Below, piece by piece: positions 1 through 9,504 of a stretch of DNA of 64,000 nt. Source of the DNA: Desulfomicrobium sp. UBA5193 (GTDB lineage: Bacteria; Desulfobacterota; Desulfovibrionia; Desulfovibrionales; Desulfomicrobiaceae); the NCBI GenBank assembly GCA_002412965.1, contig DHWB01000004.1, forward strand, positions 248,001-312,000, given 5' to 3'. A model generated the notes under the pieces. The model ran no database searches. It was not told where the DNA came from and saw only the letters and a program-made list of their open reading frames with translations. The translations under genes and the position numbers were made by a program. The stretch's first letter is position 1; each line of letters opens with the position of its first letter.

Positions 1-385
1 CTATCCAGTCATTGGAAGGGTTCACTCCAAGGGGCATCTCCAGGGTGATCCCGCTCTGCGAGAGCTCGAACAGGCTGCAGGAGATGGTCTGGCGCGAGGT
101 GGAAATGGGGTGGAAGCTCATGTCCATGCGGCTGCGCAGGAGCATGGCCTGGTCAAGAATGGCGGAAATCTCCTTCGGCAGGACGGTTGAGCCTGATTGC
201 CGATTGAGCGCAGCCCCTCCACCCATCCGACGCCACAGCAGGTAGCACAGAGTGGCTGCCAATACGAGCAGGCCCGTGGTCAGGATGAAGCTCCCCTCGG
301 GTTGGCGGCCTCCCGAATCGATAAAGGACAGGGAGATCTGTTGCAGCAGGCTATCCGAAGTCTGGAATAAATAAAGATCGGTCAT
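1..385 (-). CDS. Membrane-anchored protein, N-terminal part, possibly flagellar-brake (YcgR/PilZ) type
   Basis: The frame starts with ATG at 385 behind a GAGACAG stretch and stays open to base 1, so only about 128 N-terminal residues are visible. There is a short polar N-terminus, then one hydrophobic helix at about residues 32-51 followed by WRRM, which suggests a single-pass anchor with the bulk in the cytoplasm. After a linker the sequence turns into an alternating beta-like stretch (SMDMSF-like, then SGITLEMP). This is reminiscent of the YcgR N-terminal domain that precedes PilZ domains. The PilZ motifs themselves would lie outside the window. Function is therefore a guess. The anchored N-terminus and absence of a stop are what I can see. 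Confidence 0.5.
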   Translation of the reverse strand, partial: MTDLYLFQTSDSLLQQISLSFIDSGGRQPEGSFILTTGLLVLAATLCYLLWRRMGGGAALNRQSGSTVLPKEISAILDQAMLLRSRMDMSFHPISTSRQTISCSLFELSQSGITLEMPLGVNPSNDWI

Positions 386-646
386 CTTCTGTCTCGCTCG
401 ATTTTATGCGGGCCGGGGTTGCATGAGGTTTCCGTCCAAAGCCTCTCTTTTATTTTCTACATCAAGGCGTTGCAAAGAGAAAGGATGCGGTCGGGCCGAA
501 CCCGCGTTCGAGAAAACGCGCGGCTGCAACGACGTAGCATCTTTTTCTGTCCGCATATGCGAGAAAAAGCAAGTTTTGAACCAATCTGCGCGTGGTTACA
601 AAGGGTTCGGGATTTTTGCCGGGAACGTTCCGTGGCGGCGGTCGCG

Positions 647-1528
647 TCAGAGCGCGGCGGGCATGGGGCCGGGAGTGCTCTGGTCCAGCACTCCGCATTC
701 GAGCAGTTCGTCCAGTTCGCTCAGGAGGCGCTCCTTGTCTCTGGGCAGCCTGCCGGAGAGAGGCAGAATGTTGGAGCTGTGATCGGCCCGGAATACGGTA
801 TGTCGCAACTCAAGGCCGGAGAGGATTCCCCTCAGCTCGCGGACGGCTTCTTCCTCCGTGAGTTGCCGGAAGCGGCCGCTTGCGATCCAGCGCCTGAGCG
901 GCGTGCCCGGAACCGGGACCAGCCGCAGACACGACAGGAGCCGGGGCTGCATGGCATTCAAGGCCGCGACCGTCTGCGCCACGTGCAGTGCGGAGAGGTC
1001 TTGTCCGCCGATGCCGATGAGCGCCATGATCGACATGGACAGTCCCGCCTCCTGAGCGCGGCGGCAGCCTTCGATCATGTCGTGCACAGTTCCGCCCTTG
1101 GCCATGAGGCGCAGCACTTCTTCGGAGCCGCTTTCAAGGCCCATGTAGAGGGTATGCATGCCGGATTTGCGCAGGGCGGCCAGTTCCTCGTCGCTCCGTG
1201 CGGCCAGGGACTGGCCCGAGGCATAGCTGTTGACCCTCGACAACCTTGGAAACACGTCGCGCAGCCGGCCCAGGATTCGGGCCAGGGCCTTTGGGGGCAA
1301 GGCCAGGACATCGCCGTCGGCCAGGAAGACACGCCGGGCGTCGGGGCGGGCCTCAGCCGCTGCGGCAATGGTGCGGGCCAGGGTCTGCGCATCGTGTTCG
1401 CGGTAGGGCACGCTCCGGTACATGGCGCAAAAGGCGCAGGAGTTGTGCGGACAGCCGTCGGCCACGCGGATGAGCACGCTGTCGCTTTCCGCCGGAGGGC
1501 GAAACATGGTGTGGCGGGATGCGGTCAT
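647..1528 (-). CDS. Radical SAM protein with CX4CX2C cluster motif
   Basis: A 293-residue protein of the Elp3/COG1032-like radical SAM group. The cluster motif is CPHNSCAFC (Cys 26, 31, 34). The spacing is CX4CX2C rather than the usual CX3CX2C, a variant I know from a subgroup of uncharacterised radical SAM proteins. It is followed by the GLESGSEEVL stretch typical of the SAM-binding barrel. No second cluster or B12 domain is present, so the substrate cannot be predicted. I chose ATG 1528 (MTASRHTMF), with GGAG about 10 bases upstream. Upstream in-frame extension to about 1786 lacks domain similarity. The gene is monocistronic. About 240 bases separate it from the divergent DUF2868 gene, and I see no terminator after it. 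Confidence 0.8.
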   Translation of the reverse strand: MTASRHTMFRPPAESDSVLIRVADGCPHNSCAFCAMYRSVPYREHDAQTLARTIAAAAEARPDARRVFLADGDVLALPPKALARILGRLRDVFPRLSRVNSYASGQSLAARSDEELAALRKSGMHTLYMGLESGSEEVLRLMAKGGTVHDMIEGCRRAQEAGLSMSIMALIGIGGQDLSALHVAQTVAALNAMQPRLLSCLRLVPVPGTPLRRWIASGRFRQLTEEEAVRELRGILSGLELRHTVFRADHSSNILPLSGRLPRDKERLLSELDELLECGVLDQSTPGPMPAAL

Positions 1529-1772
1529 GCAGTGGCGCTCCGTTGGGGCGCGGAAGGCAAGGTAGCAAGGGGCCGGGCTGGAAGGGTCTGGCAGAACATG
1601 CATCATCCTTGAAGGTGGGGGACTTTGAATTGGGATGCACGCGGCGTGCTCGGAAAAGCGACATTCAAGACAGGGCAACGCTAGCGCTTCGGTTTTTCTT
1701 TGACAAGAGCGCGGATTTTGGGCGCGTTCTCTCTTTTGCCAACATGCTCCTGTGCTGTTAACGTGCCAGGTC

Positions 1773-3272
1773 ATGAAACACGGCATGCATCTTGGCGACT
1801 ATCTTGATCTGGAATGGTTCTTGGAACAGGACAAAGCGGCTGCCCCCGGACAAATTCTGGAAAGGGACCGCAAGCTGGGGCTGGCCGCCCTGGCGGAGTC
1901 GGTGTCTCCGGAGCTGTACGGACAATTTTGGCTTGCCCAGCGTCGCGAGCAGGATGCCGGGACTTTGCCGTCCGGCATCCTGGCTACGCTTATGACCGTT
2001 CTTGGCTGGGTGCTTGCTTGTTCCGGGCTGCTGGCGGGCATCTCCCTGGTTCGCGGGCTGCTCCTCTACTCCGGCGCCGAGCCCGTCAATGTCTCTGTTT
2101 TTCTGCTTCTGGCCGTTTTTCCGCAAGCCGGGCTCTGTCTGCTCGCTGCCGGGATGCTTGTGGCCAGGGCCTTGGGGCGCGGCGAGCTCCGCATCCCCCT
2201 TCGCCGCTTGCTTGACCTTCTTTGGCGAAGGCCCGGCCTGCTTTCCCCTCAGGCCGGATTTGTTCGCGCCCTGTTCTTGAGCCGGGGATGGCCCGCCAGG
2301 ATGCTGGCCTGGGACAGCCTGCGACGGCTCCATCTGGGCGGGCTGTGTCTGGCGGCAGGTTCTCTGGCGGGGATGATCGTCAGCGTGGCGGTCACGGACC
2401 TGGCCTTTGGCTGGCAGTCGACCCTGCAGGTCGGAGCGCAGGGCATGCACGGCCTGGTTTCGACCCTGGCCCTGCCCTGGTCGTGGTTGCCCACGCATTG
2501 GGGACTGGCGCCGAGTCTGTCCCAGATCGAGGGCAGCCGCATCATCTTGAAGGATGGCATCTCGACCTTGGCCAATGCGGACCTCATTGCCTGGTGGCCT
2601 TTCTTGAGCATGTGCATCTTCAGCTACGCGCTGTTGCCCCGGTTGCTGCTTGTCGTGCTGTCCCATCGCGCCCTGCGTCGCGTCGAGCGCGATTTCGTCC
2701 ATCCCGACCTTGGACGCATCGTGGACCGCATGCGAGCGCCCCGGCTTGGATCCGCCACGGCGGGAGAGCGCGCGTCCACGCCGCTGCCGCTTGGCGGATC
2801 GCTGGACAGGAAGGATGTGGAAGGCGCCGTGGCGTCTGCGGCAGGGGGCGAGGTTGGCTGCGTGTTGCTGCTTCCGCCGGAACTTCAGGGGCGGATCGGG
2901 AACGAGGCTCTGGGAGAGCTGGCGTTGCGCGTCTGCGGGTATCCACTGTCCCGCGTCTTTCCCGTTGCGCTCGATGCGGAAGAGATCCGGCAGTTGCTTG
3001 CAGAGTGCGCGGGGTTTGCCTGGACCGGCGGGCATGAGCGCTTCGTGGTGCTGGTCGAGGGCTGGCAGCCGCCCATCCGCGAGAATTTGCAGGCCTTGAA
3101 TTTTCTTGGTCTGGAGGGCGGGGGCAGCCGCAGCCTGACCCTGGTCCTGGCCGGCCGCCCGGCCGGAGGGAACTGGCTGACCGCGCCGAGCGGGGCCGAA
3201 CAGGAGATGTGGACCGAAGCCGTCGCGCGTCTGGCGCCGCTGCGCGTGGACATTTTTGGAGCGAGTTCATGA
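1773..3272 (+). CDS. DUF2868 multi-pass membrane protein
   Basis: A protein of about 499 residues with four hydrophobic segments in the first 300 residues (a pair near 75-135, one near 200, one near 285) and a soluble C-terminal half. The soluble half alternates strands and helices and ends at the next gene's start. The overall pattern and the partner gene match the DUF2868 family, whose function is unknown. The stop TGA overlaps the ATG of the following GTPase by four bases (ATGA), so the two are translationally coupled. This pairing (DUF2868 with DUF3482) recurs in proteobacteria and suggests a membrane GTPase unit. The start is uncertain: ATG 1752 has no ribosome site, ATG 1773 has a weak CCAGG, and ATG 1785 is also possible. 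Confidence 0.8.
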   Translation: MKHGMHLGDYLDLEWFLEQDKAAAPGQILERDRKLGLAALAESVSPELYGQFWLAQRREQDAGTLPSGILATLMTVLGWVLACSGLLAGISLVRGLLLYSGAEPVNVSVFLLLAVFPQAGLCLLAAGMLVARALGRGELRIPLRRLLDLLWRRPGLLSPQAGFVRALFLSRGWPARMLAWDSLRRLHLGGLCLAAGSLAGMIVSVAVTDLAFGWQSTLQVGAQGMHGLVSTLALPWSWLPTHWGLAPSLSQIEGSRIILKDGISTLANADLIAWWPFLSMCIFSYALLPRLLLVVLSHRALRRVERDFVHPDLGRIVDRMRAPRLGSATAGERASTPLPLGGSLDRKDVEGAVASAAGGEVGCVLLLPPELQGRIGNEALGELALRVCGYPLSRVFPVALDAEEIRQLLAECAGFAWTGGHERFVVLVEGWQPPIRENLQALNFLGLEGGGSRSLTLVLAGRPAGGNWLTAPSGAEQEMWTEAVARLAPLRVDIFGASS

Positions 3273-4675
3273 AAACCATGCCCGTCTTTGCCGTCATCGG
3301 CCATCCGAACGAAGGAAAGTCCTCGGTGGTGGCCACCCTGGTCGAAAACGACCAGATCCGTATCAGCCCACGGCCAGGGGAAACCGTGGAGTCCAGAACC
3401 TATCCGGTCAGTATTGATGGGCAGAATGTCATCGCCTTCGTTGACACGCCGGGTTTTCAGAATCCGCTGCAGACCCTGGGCTGGATGCGAAAATTCGAGG
3501 GCCCGGAAAGCGCTCTTTTGTCCTCGTTTCTGGCGCAGTTCGCGGATGATCCGGGCATGGCCCATGAATGCGAGTTGCTGCGGCCTGTGTGGGACGGAGC
3601 CGGCATCATCTACGTGCTCGATGCCTCACGCCCCTTGCGGCAGGTGGACAAGGCCGAGATGGAGATCCTGCGCCTGACGGGGAGGCCGCGCATGGCCATC
3701 CTCAACTGCAAGACCGGGGAAGAGGAATTTCTGGAGGAATGGAAGGCGGAGCTGCGCAAGCATTTCAACATGGTGCGTACCTTCAATGCCGTGAGCGCCA
3801 CCTTTGCCGAGCGCATGCGGCTGCTGGAGAGTCTGCGCGCGCTCGAACAGGATTGGGAAGACGCCTTGGGCCGGGTTGTGGATGTCTTTGCCCGCGACTG
3901 GCGGCGCAGGAACGCCGAGTGTGCGGCTCTCGTCTGCGATTTCTTGCGGCGGGTGCTGAGCATGGTCGAGACCGCGAGGCTCCCGGAGCCGGAGCGCAAG
4001 GCCGAGATAGAAGCGCAGCTCGCCAAGCGGCTGGAAGACGGAATCCGCACGGAGGAGGTGCGCCTGCATGAGCAGGTCTGCCTGCAGTTTCGTCATGACC
4101 GGCGCTCCTTTGCCCTGCCCGAGCAGTCCGTCCTGCGCCAGGACCTCTTTTCGCGCACCACCTGGACCGTTTTTGGCCTGAGCAGGAGCAAGCTCGTGGC
4201 CGCGGCTGTAGCCACCGGGGGAGCTGCCGGTGCCGCGCTGGACCTGGCCACCCTGGGGCACAGCCTGGGTCTTTTTGCCGCCATCGGGGGGACCGCCGCA
4301 GGGCTGACCGCCCTTTTCCAGGGGGAGCGGCTGGTGCGCGGCAAGGTACTCGGTCTTGATATCGGTCAACGCAGGGTGCAGGTCGGCCCCCTGGATACGG
4401 TGCAATGGATTTTCGTTCTCCTCGACCGCTTTCTGATGCATTATTGGTATGTGATTCACTGGTCCCACGCCTTGCGAGACCAGGATTTACAGCCCATCGC
4501 GGCGGCGGATGGGGGAAAACTCGGCCTGACCAGCACCTGGAATCGCGAAGCCCGCAAGCTGTGCGCGGAATTTTTCAAGGCCGTAGGCGCAGGGGACGCG
4601 TCCGCATCCATGACGATCGAAGCGGAGCTGCGTCGATTTCTGGAAGAGGAACTTGAGCGGATGTCCAGGCTGTAG
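3269..4675 (+). CDS. DUF3482 family dynamin/Era-like GTPase
   Basis: A 468-residue GTPase. The N-terminal G domain has Walker A GHPNEGKS at residues 11-18 and the G3 motif DTPG at 59-62. The usual NKxD appears as the variant NCKT near residue 140. The middle is charged and helical (about 180-290). A glycine/alanine-rich hydrophobic stretch at about 305-350 looks like a membrane-inserting hairpin, as in DUF3482 proteins. The ATG overlaps the DUF2868 stop (ATGA), so the two products probably work together at the inner membrane. No biochemical role is known to me. A longer frame begins at 3209, but that part only re-reads the upstream gene. Confidence 0.87.
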   Translation: MKTMPVFAVIGHPNEGKSSVVATLVENDQIRISPRPGETVESRTYPVSIDGQNVIAFVDTPGFQNPLQTLGWMRKFEGPESALLSSFLAQFADDPGMAHECELLRPVWDGAGIIYVLDASRPLRQVDKAEMEILRLTGRPRMAILNCKTGEEEFLEEWKAELRKHFNMVRTFNAVSATFAERMRLLESLRALEQDWEDALGRVVDVFARDWRRRNAECAALVCDFLRRVLSMVETARLPEPERKAEIEAQLAKRLEDGIRTEEVRLHEQVCLQFRHDRRSFALPEQSVLRQDLFSRTTWTVFGLSRSKLVAAAVATGGAAGAALDLATLGHSLGLFAAIGGTAAGLTALFQGERLVRGKVLGLDIGQRRVQVGPLDTVQWIFVLLDRFLMHYWYVIHWSHALRDQDLQPIAAADGGKLGLTSTWNREARKLCAEFFKAVGAGDASASMTIEAELRRFLEEELERMSRL

Positions 4676-4708
4676 GGAAGAGGCTGCTTCGCAGGCGGGG
4701 AGGAAAAT

Positions 4709-5431
4709 CTATTTCTGTTGAGTGCCCCAGAGATGGAGGGACAGGACGAAGACGGCGGCGGTCTCGAAGCGCAGGATGTTCGGGCCAAGGCTCACGGGAG
4801 AAAACCCGTTTTCGCGAAAGAGCTCGGCCTCCTTCTCGTCAAGGCCTCCCTCTGGCCCCAGCACCGCTATGCTGCCGAGGTCGTGCGTCAGGCTTGCGGG
4901 ATGGATGAGGCTGCCCTGCTCCTGCTCCCAGCACAGCACTCTGGAACCAAAGCCCCCGGCTGCCCGTACCACGTCCATCGGCCTGGAAAAAGTCCGAATT
5001 TCCGGCAGCCAGGCTGCGCCGCACTGCTTGGCTGCAGCCACCAGCTGCCTGTCCCAGCCTTCCTTGCCTTCTTCCGGGACATCTCCCTGGGACCGGACGC
5101 CCTGCCAGAACCAGATCGCCGAAGCACCCAATTCCACAGCCTTTTCGAGCAAAAAGCCGCGTCGCACGCCCTTGGACCAGCCCACGGCCAGGGTCAGGGG
5201 ACTTGACGGCGCGGGGGCGATGCTTTCGGACAGAAGTTCAAGGTGGGTGGTCTTCTTGCAGATTTCGCCGATGCGGAACAGCCCCGAGCGTCCCTTGCCG
5301 TCGAAAAGACGGATCGTGTCCCCGCTCTTGGCGCGCAGCACGCGGCTCAGGTGATGGGCTTCCTCGCCGTCGAGCGTAAAAGGCTCCCGCCACAGGACGG
5401 GAGCCAGATGGAAGGAATTGAGCCGCGACAT
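4709..5431 (-). CDS. rsmE: 16S rRNA (uracil(1498)-N(3))-methyltransferase RsmE
   Basis: A 240-residue SPOUT methyltransferase that methylates N3 of U1498 in 16S rRNA. The N-terminal PUA-like part contains HHLSRVLRAKSGD. The C-terminal trefoil-knot part contains the family signatures VLGPEGGLDEKE and LGPNILRFETAA. Length is normal for the family. The ATG directly abuts the TAG of gcvT with no spacer, and there is no clear separate ribosome site, so translation is probably coupled to gcvT. The stop lies 33 bases from the convergent GTPase gene. Confidence 0.95.
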   Translation of the reverse strand: MSRLNSFHLAPVLWREPFTLDGEEAHHLSRVLRAKSGDTIRLFDGKGRSGLFRIGEICKKTTHLELLSESIAPAPSSPLTLAVGWSKGVRRGFLLEKAVELGASAIWFWQGVRSQGDVPEEGKEGWDRQLVAAAKQCGAAWLPEIRTFSRPMDVVRAAGGFGSRVLCWEQEQGSLIHPASLTHDLGSIAVLGPEGGLDEKEAELFRENGFSPVSLGPNILRFETAAVFVLSLHLWGTQQK

Positions 5432-6514
5432 CTAGGCGAGTTTTTTGCGGGCCGTGCCGGCGGTGTAGAAGGGCATGTCCACGCGGATGGCTTCGAGCGT
5501 CGTTTTCGGTCCCTTGACTGTGAAGGCGGCCTGATCGGCCATGTCCGCGCGCACAAAGGCCATGGCCACGCAGTAGCCGAGGCTCGGGGCGATGGAACCG
5601 CTGGTAACCATGCCGACCTTGGTTTCGCCGACGTACACTTCGTCATAATGCCGGGCGCTGCGGCGGCCGTCGATGCGCAGGCCGATGAGGCGCTCGCGCA
5701 CAGTGGCAAGACCGGCCTTGCCGATGAAGTCGGCTTCGCTTTTCAGCATTGCGCCATAGCCCGCTTCCATCGGGGTATGCTCCGTGTCCAGATCCTGTCC
5801 GTAGAGGGGCAGTCCGACCTCAAGGCGCAGGGTGTCGCGCGCGCCGAGGCCCGCCGGACGCACGCTCTCATCGGCCATGAGCTTTTCCCACAGCACGTCC
5901 GCCTTGTTCCAGGGCAAGTAGAATTCACAGCCCAGTTCGCCCGTGTAGCCCGTGCGGCTGACGATGAGCTTGAACCCTTCGAACTCCACCTCGCGGAATC
6001 CGAAATAGCCGAGACTGGTCCAGTCCGCAGGCATGATACGGTCGAGCACGTCGAAAGCTTCGGGGCCCTGCAGGTCGATCTTGGCAATGTCGAAGCTCTG
6101 GTTGGCGAAGGTCAGGCTGGCCGGGAGATGGGACTTGATCCAGGCAAAATCGGAGTCGATGCATGCGCCGTTGACCACGAGCATGTATTTTTCCGTCTCC
6201 AGGCGGTAGACGATGAGGTCGTCGAGCACGCCGCCCTTGTCGTTCAGCAGAAAGCCGTAGCGGCATTTGCCGGGCGTCAGGGTGGCCAAGTTGTGGGTCA
6301 CGATCCCGGCCAGGGCTGCGGTCGCGCCGTCACCTTCCAGCAGGAACTCGCCCATGTGGGAGATGTCGAAAATGGAGGCCTTGGTGCGGGTGTGTTTGTG
6401 CTCTTCAAGGATGCCGACATACTGGACCGGCATGTCCCAGCCCGCGAAAGGGACCATTCTGGCTCCGTTGTTCTTGTGCCAGGCATGAAGAGGAGTGGTC
6501 AGCAATTCGGACAT
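5432..6514 (-). CDS. gcvT: Aminomethyltransferase GcvT (glycine cleavage T protein)
   Basis: A 360-residue tetrahydrofolate-dependent aminomethyltransferase of the glycine cleavage system. It starts with the typical TPLHAWHKNNGARMVPF, followed by the folate-binding-domain region DISHMGEF and later GLGARDTLRLEVGLPLYG. The ATG at 6514 has AGGAAACACCT upstream. The gene is followed without a gap by rsmE. The partner genes gcvH, gcvPA/PB and lpd are not in this window, so the complex must be completed from elsewhere. The 31-base upstream gap is too short for a glycine riboswitch. Confidence 0.95.
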   Translation of the reverse strand: MSELLTTPLHAWHKNNGARMVPFAGWDMPVQYVGILEEHKHTRTKASIFDISHMGEFLLEGDGATAALAGIVTHNLATLTPGKCRYGFLLNDKGGVLDDLIVYRLETEKYMLVVNGACIDSDFAWIKSHLPASLTFANQSFDIAKIDLQGPEAFDVLDRIMPADWTSLGYFGFREVEFEGFKLIVSRTGYTGELGCEFYLPWNKADVLWEKLMADESVRPAGLGARDTLRLEVGLPLYGQDLDTEHTPMEAGYGAMLKSEADFIGKAGLATVRERLIGLRIDGRRSARHYDEVYVGETKVGMVTSGSIAPSLGYCVAMAFVRADMADQAAFTVKGPKTTLEAIRVDMPFYTAGTARKKLA

Positions 6515-6545
6515 AGGTGTTTCCTGCTGCTAAAAGGTGATGAAT

Positions 6546-8258
6546 TTATGCGTCGGCCTTTGTTTTGCGTATGGCTTTGAGTTCGTCAACCAGGGAGACA
6601 AGTCTGCGGTACAGTTTTTTGATCTGTAATCCATTATCTGTAAGCTGGTCTTCCTTGGGAGTAATGTACGTCCTGATCAGGTAACGGTCATTGAGCATGG
6701 ATTCGGAAAAGAAGATGGCCTTGCTGATCAGCGCGTCAAAATACTGGGCGAATTCGAATTTGAGATCTGAAAGCAGGGCCGTGCTGTGGGTCAGCATGGC
6801 CAGATAGGTGATCTTCCTGCCCTTGTGGAAGCGGCCCTTCAAGTCCTCGAGTTGTTTGATCTTGCGGGCCTGCTTGATGTAACTGTAAGTGGTCCAGACT
6901 TCCTGATAGAGGTCGTGCAGTTCCGCGAACTCGTCGGCCATGAGCGGATCGGCCAGATATCCGTCCAGGACGCGCACGATTTCGGCATAGAATTCTTCCG
7001 AATACCCGATCATGCGGCGCTGGTGCTTGCTCAGCCAGGAGTGCAGGAACTTGAGCCGCTTCTCGTGGGTGTCTGTGTCTTCGACGATTTCGTTTTTCTT
7101 GTAGACCACCCGGCCCATGAACTCCCCGCGCACGATGTCGTTGAGCTTGAGGCTCATGGTGTAGGAGTCCTTGATCAGGTTGACCGAGGTGCAGACCTGG
7201 CCCGTCAGGGGATGGATGATTTCCTGACGCCATACCGAAAGCGCGCGATCCTGGCGCACGTTGTTGGGGTCGAATTTATGCTGGCGATAGACCACCCGCA
7301 GGATGACCACCTTCTTTTTGCGGTCGAGGAAATAGCCCCCGCTCTCCAGAAAATCGAGCACGTCCATGCCCCGCGTCTCCACGGGCACCAAGGCGATCTT
7401 TTCCACCCGTGGGTAAGGATGGCCGGCCTTGGTGCTGAAAATCGACGTGATCGTCCTGTCCGATTGGCCCAGGGCCTTGACCAGAAATCGCTCTCCCATC
7501 TTGTGAAGCCGCCGGGAAAAGATGGCGGCCGAGGTCTTGCGTTCCGATGAGATGGGATAGCCATAGAGTTCCATCAGGAACTGGTACACGAACTCCCGGT
7601 TTTTTTCGTAGACGAGGTTGTCGTTGGGCTTGAACTTCCTGGCCTTGAGCCCGAAGCGTTTGAGCTCCGTGTCCAGGTCCGAGGGCAGCGAGGCGTAGAC
7701 CCCGGAGAGGAAGAATTCCCCGTCGCGGTCCAGCGACAGGACATGGGCGCGATCCATGTGGCTCAGATAGTGGATGAGCAGGGAGTAGGAGGAGATGTCC
7801 GAGATCTGCCTGTCCTGGGTGGCTTCCTTGAAACCTTCGCGCAACTCTCTGGGCAGATGCGACCGGAAGCAGTCCAGATTCTTTTGCTGCAGCGAGTTCT
7901 CCAGCACGCAACTGTCTCCCTGCACACGGCAATCGGGATCTCGGCAGGTATGCAGGAGGTCGAACTGAAAGACCTCGTTGAAATAGTCCAGGGGCCGTTC
8001 AAACGCGACCATGGAAAAACCCGGAAGCTCCGCGAATTCCGTCAGATTGGGTTCAAAGGAAGGGAGCAGGTCCCGGGCGTCGACCAGGGGATAGCTCCTG
8101 ATTTCCTGGTAGGGCCTGAGGAGGCAGAATTTGACGTGGATGAAATCGAGAAAATGCCGCAATTCCTTCAGATTGCGCAATGGAGATTTTGGCAAGAGAT
8201 CCCCATTAATCAAGGCGTTGAGCGTAGGAATTTTGGAAAATGCGGTTTGCCAATTCAT
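6546..8258 (-). CDS. Conserved hypothetical protein, about 570 residues
   Basis: I do not recognise this family. It is a soluble, charged protein without signal peptide or membrane helix. It has a cysteine cluster at residues 105, 110 and 117 (CRDPDC followed by GDSC) that could bind metal. The C-terminal third is strongly helical and rich in Lys, Leu and Tyr (KQARKIKQLEDLKGRF and on). The middle reads like a beta-rich domain with VVYRQHKFDPNN. The start MNWQTAF at 8258 is chosen because the only upstream alternative is a TTG at 8270, and neither has a strong ribosome site. It lies 31 bases before gcvT in the same direction and diverges from the GAF-mreB pair. Its base composition is like its neighbours. 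Confidence 0.7.
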   Translation of the reverse strand: MNWQTAFSKIPTLNALINGDLLPKSPLRNLKELRHFLDFIHVKFCLLRPYQEIRSYPLVDARDLLPSFEPNLTEFAELPGFSMVAFERPLDYFNEVFQFDLLHTCRDPDCRVQGDSCVLENSLQQKNLDCFRSHLPRELREGFKEATQDRQISDISSYSLLIHYLSHMDRAHVLSLDRDGEFFLSGVYASLPSDLDTELKRFGLKARKFKPNDNLVYEKNREFVYQFLMELYGYPISSERKTSAAIFSRRLHKMGERFLVKALGQSDRTITSIFSTKAGHPYPRVEKIALVPVETRGMDVLDFLESGGYFLDRKKKVVILRVVYRQHKFDPNNVRQDRALSVWRQEIIHPLTGQVCTSVNLIKDSYTMSLKLNDIVRGEFMGRVVYKKNEIVEDTDTHEKRLKFLHSWLSKHQRRMIGYSEEFYAEIVRVLDGYLADPLMADEFAELHDLYQEVWTTYSYIKQARKIKQLEDLKGRFHKGRKITYLAMLTHSTALLSDLKFEFAQYFDALISKAIFFSESMLNDRYLIRTYITPKEDQLTDNGLQIKKLYRRLVSLVDELKAIRKTKADA

Positions 8259-8456
8259 GCGGGGTGCCAACTATCTCATTGTGTTTGTTACGGTTGTGTG
8301 TAGACTATTTTGCATGTTTTCAGCTGTCCGTAAACATGATTTTATGCTTGTGAGTCCGGTCGTTTCCATTGAAGCGTGCCCCCGTTTCCTTTATGTCCGG
8401 ATATCCGCTTCGGTATGCAATCCGGAGCCTCAACGTGCCGCACGGGTGTCCACCCC

Positions 8457-9488
8457 ATGAACATGATCAAATACCCATCACTCGACAGACTGCTGGAAAG
8501 CGTCGGCAGCGTTTTCGACGCCTATTCGGTGGTCCTTTTTTGCCGCAATGCGGAAGGCAGGTTCGACCTCTGCGCGTCGTTCAGCCTGGGGGATTCCATC
8601 AGCAAACAGACGTGCATCGAGCCCGGCCAAGGCTTGGTCGGCTGGATCCTCAAAAACAACTCGCCCCTGGTGGTGGAGAAGTTCGATCAGAAGAACACGT
8701 TCCTGGGCTATTACGGTTCCGAGCAGGACGAACAGATCAAGGTCTTCGTGGGTTGTCCCCTGCCTGGCGGCACTGGCGCGCTGTGCATGGACAGCAAGAA
8801 GACCTATGCCTTCACCTCCAAGGACCAGCGGGTCCTGTCCCTGTTCGCGCAGGTCGTGGCCGCCATTATCGCCGATGTGGGCGACGGCGGAGTCTCCAGC
8901 CGCGAGCAGGCCTTGTACCATGTTTTGCAGCAGGTGTACGGCTTGCGCGAGACCCATCCCAAATGGACTGAATTCCTGAATCGCTACCTGGCCCTGGTGG
9001 CCGGTGCCAGCGGTTACGAATATGCATTTCTCGTGGTCAGCGACGAGTGGGGGGACAATTATCTGCTCGAAGGCAGCAACAAGCCCTTCATGCCCGAGAA
9101 CGTCGCCGCACGGCAGACGTTCAGTACGGGTAGCGGTCTTCTGGGCTGGGTCTTCAAGAAGAACCAGCCGGTCTTTTTCGGAGACGGCAAAAGCGAGCTG
9201 GGCCGCACCCCGCTTTTTGGGCGCGACATCCCCGGCCCCGTTCTGAATACGCTGCTGGCCTTTCCGCTTAAGGTCCATACCCGCTGTCGAGGAGTGCTGG
9301 TCTTCGGGGATCGCGGCAGCCTGGTCATCAGCGATGAGATCCGGGCCTTTTCCAGGATGGCCGCGGACTATCTGGCCCTTTTTCTGGAGAACTTGTATCT
9401 GCGCAACAAGGTCAGGCAATTCGCTCCGCCGAGCGTGGCGGAGCAGAGCGAAAATCCCGATTTCGACAACACTGATTCACACCCATAA
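8457..9488 (+). CDS. GAF-domain protein upstream of mreB
   Basis: A 343-residue soluble protein with two GAF-like halves. The first (about 10-140) has GLVGWILKNNSPLVVEKF and a later FVGCPLPGG strand pattern. The second (about 175-320) repeats it with GLLGWVFKKNQPVFFGDGK and LAFPLKVHTRCRGVLVFGD. It has no kinase, cyclase or HTH output domain, so it is probably a stand-alone sensor or a structural partner. mreB starts 16 bases after the stop, implying co-transcription and a possible link to cell shape. ATG 8457 is chosen because homology begins at IKYPSLDRLLES. The frame extends upstream without similarity. A second ATG follows two codons later. Confidence 0.75.
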   Translation: MNMIKYPSLDRLLESVGSVFDAYSVVLFCRNAEGRFDLCASFSLGDSISKQTCIEPGQGLVGWILKNNSPLVVEKFDQKNTFLGYYGSEQDEQIKVFVGCPLPGGTGALCMDSKKTYAFTSKDQRVLSLFAQVVAAIIADVGDGGVSSREQALYHVLQQVYGLRETHPKWTEFLNRYLALVAGASGYEYAFLVVSDEWGDNYLLEGSNKPFMPENVAARQTFSTGSGLLGWVFKKNQPVFFGDGKSELGRTPLFGRDIPGPVLNTLLAFPLKVHTRCRGVLVFGDRGSLVISDEIRAFSRMAADYLALFLENLYLRNKVRQFAPPSVAEQSENPDFDNTDSHP

Positions 9489-9504
9489 AGTCAGGTAGGA
9501 ACAC

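Noticed and set aside
6515..6545. Glycine riboswitch upstream of gcvT
   Set aside because: Only 31 bases separate gcvT from the upstream gene, far too short for the two aptamers.
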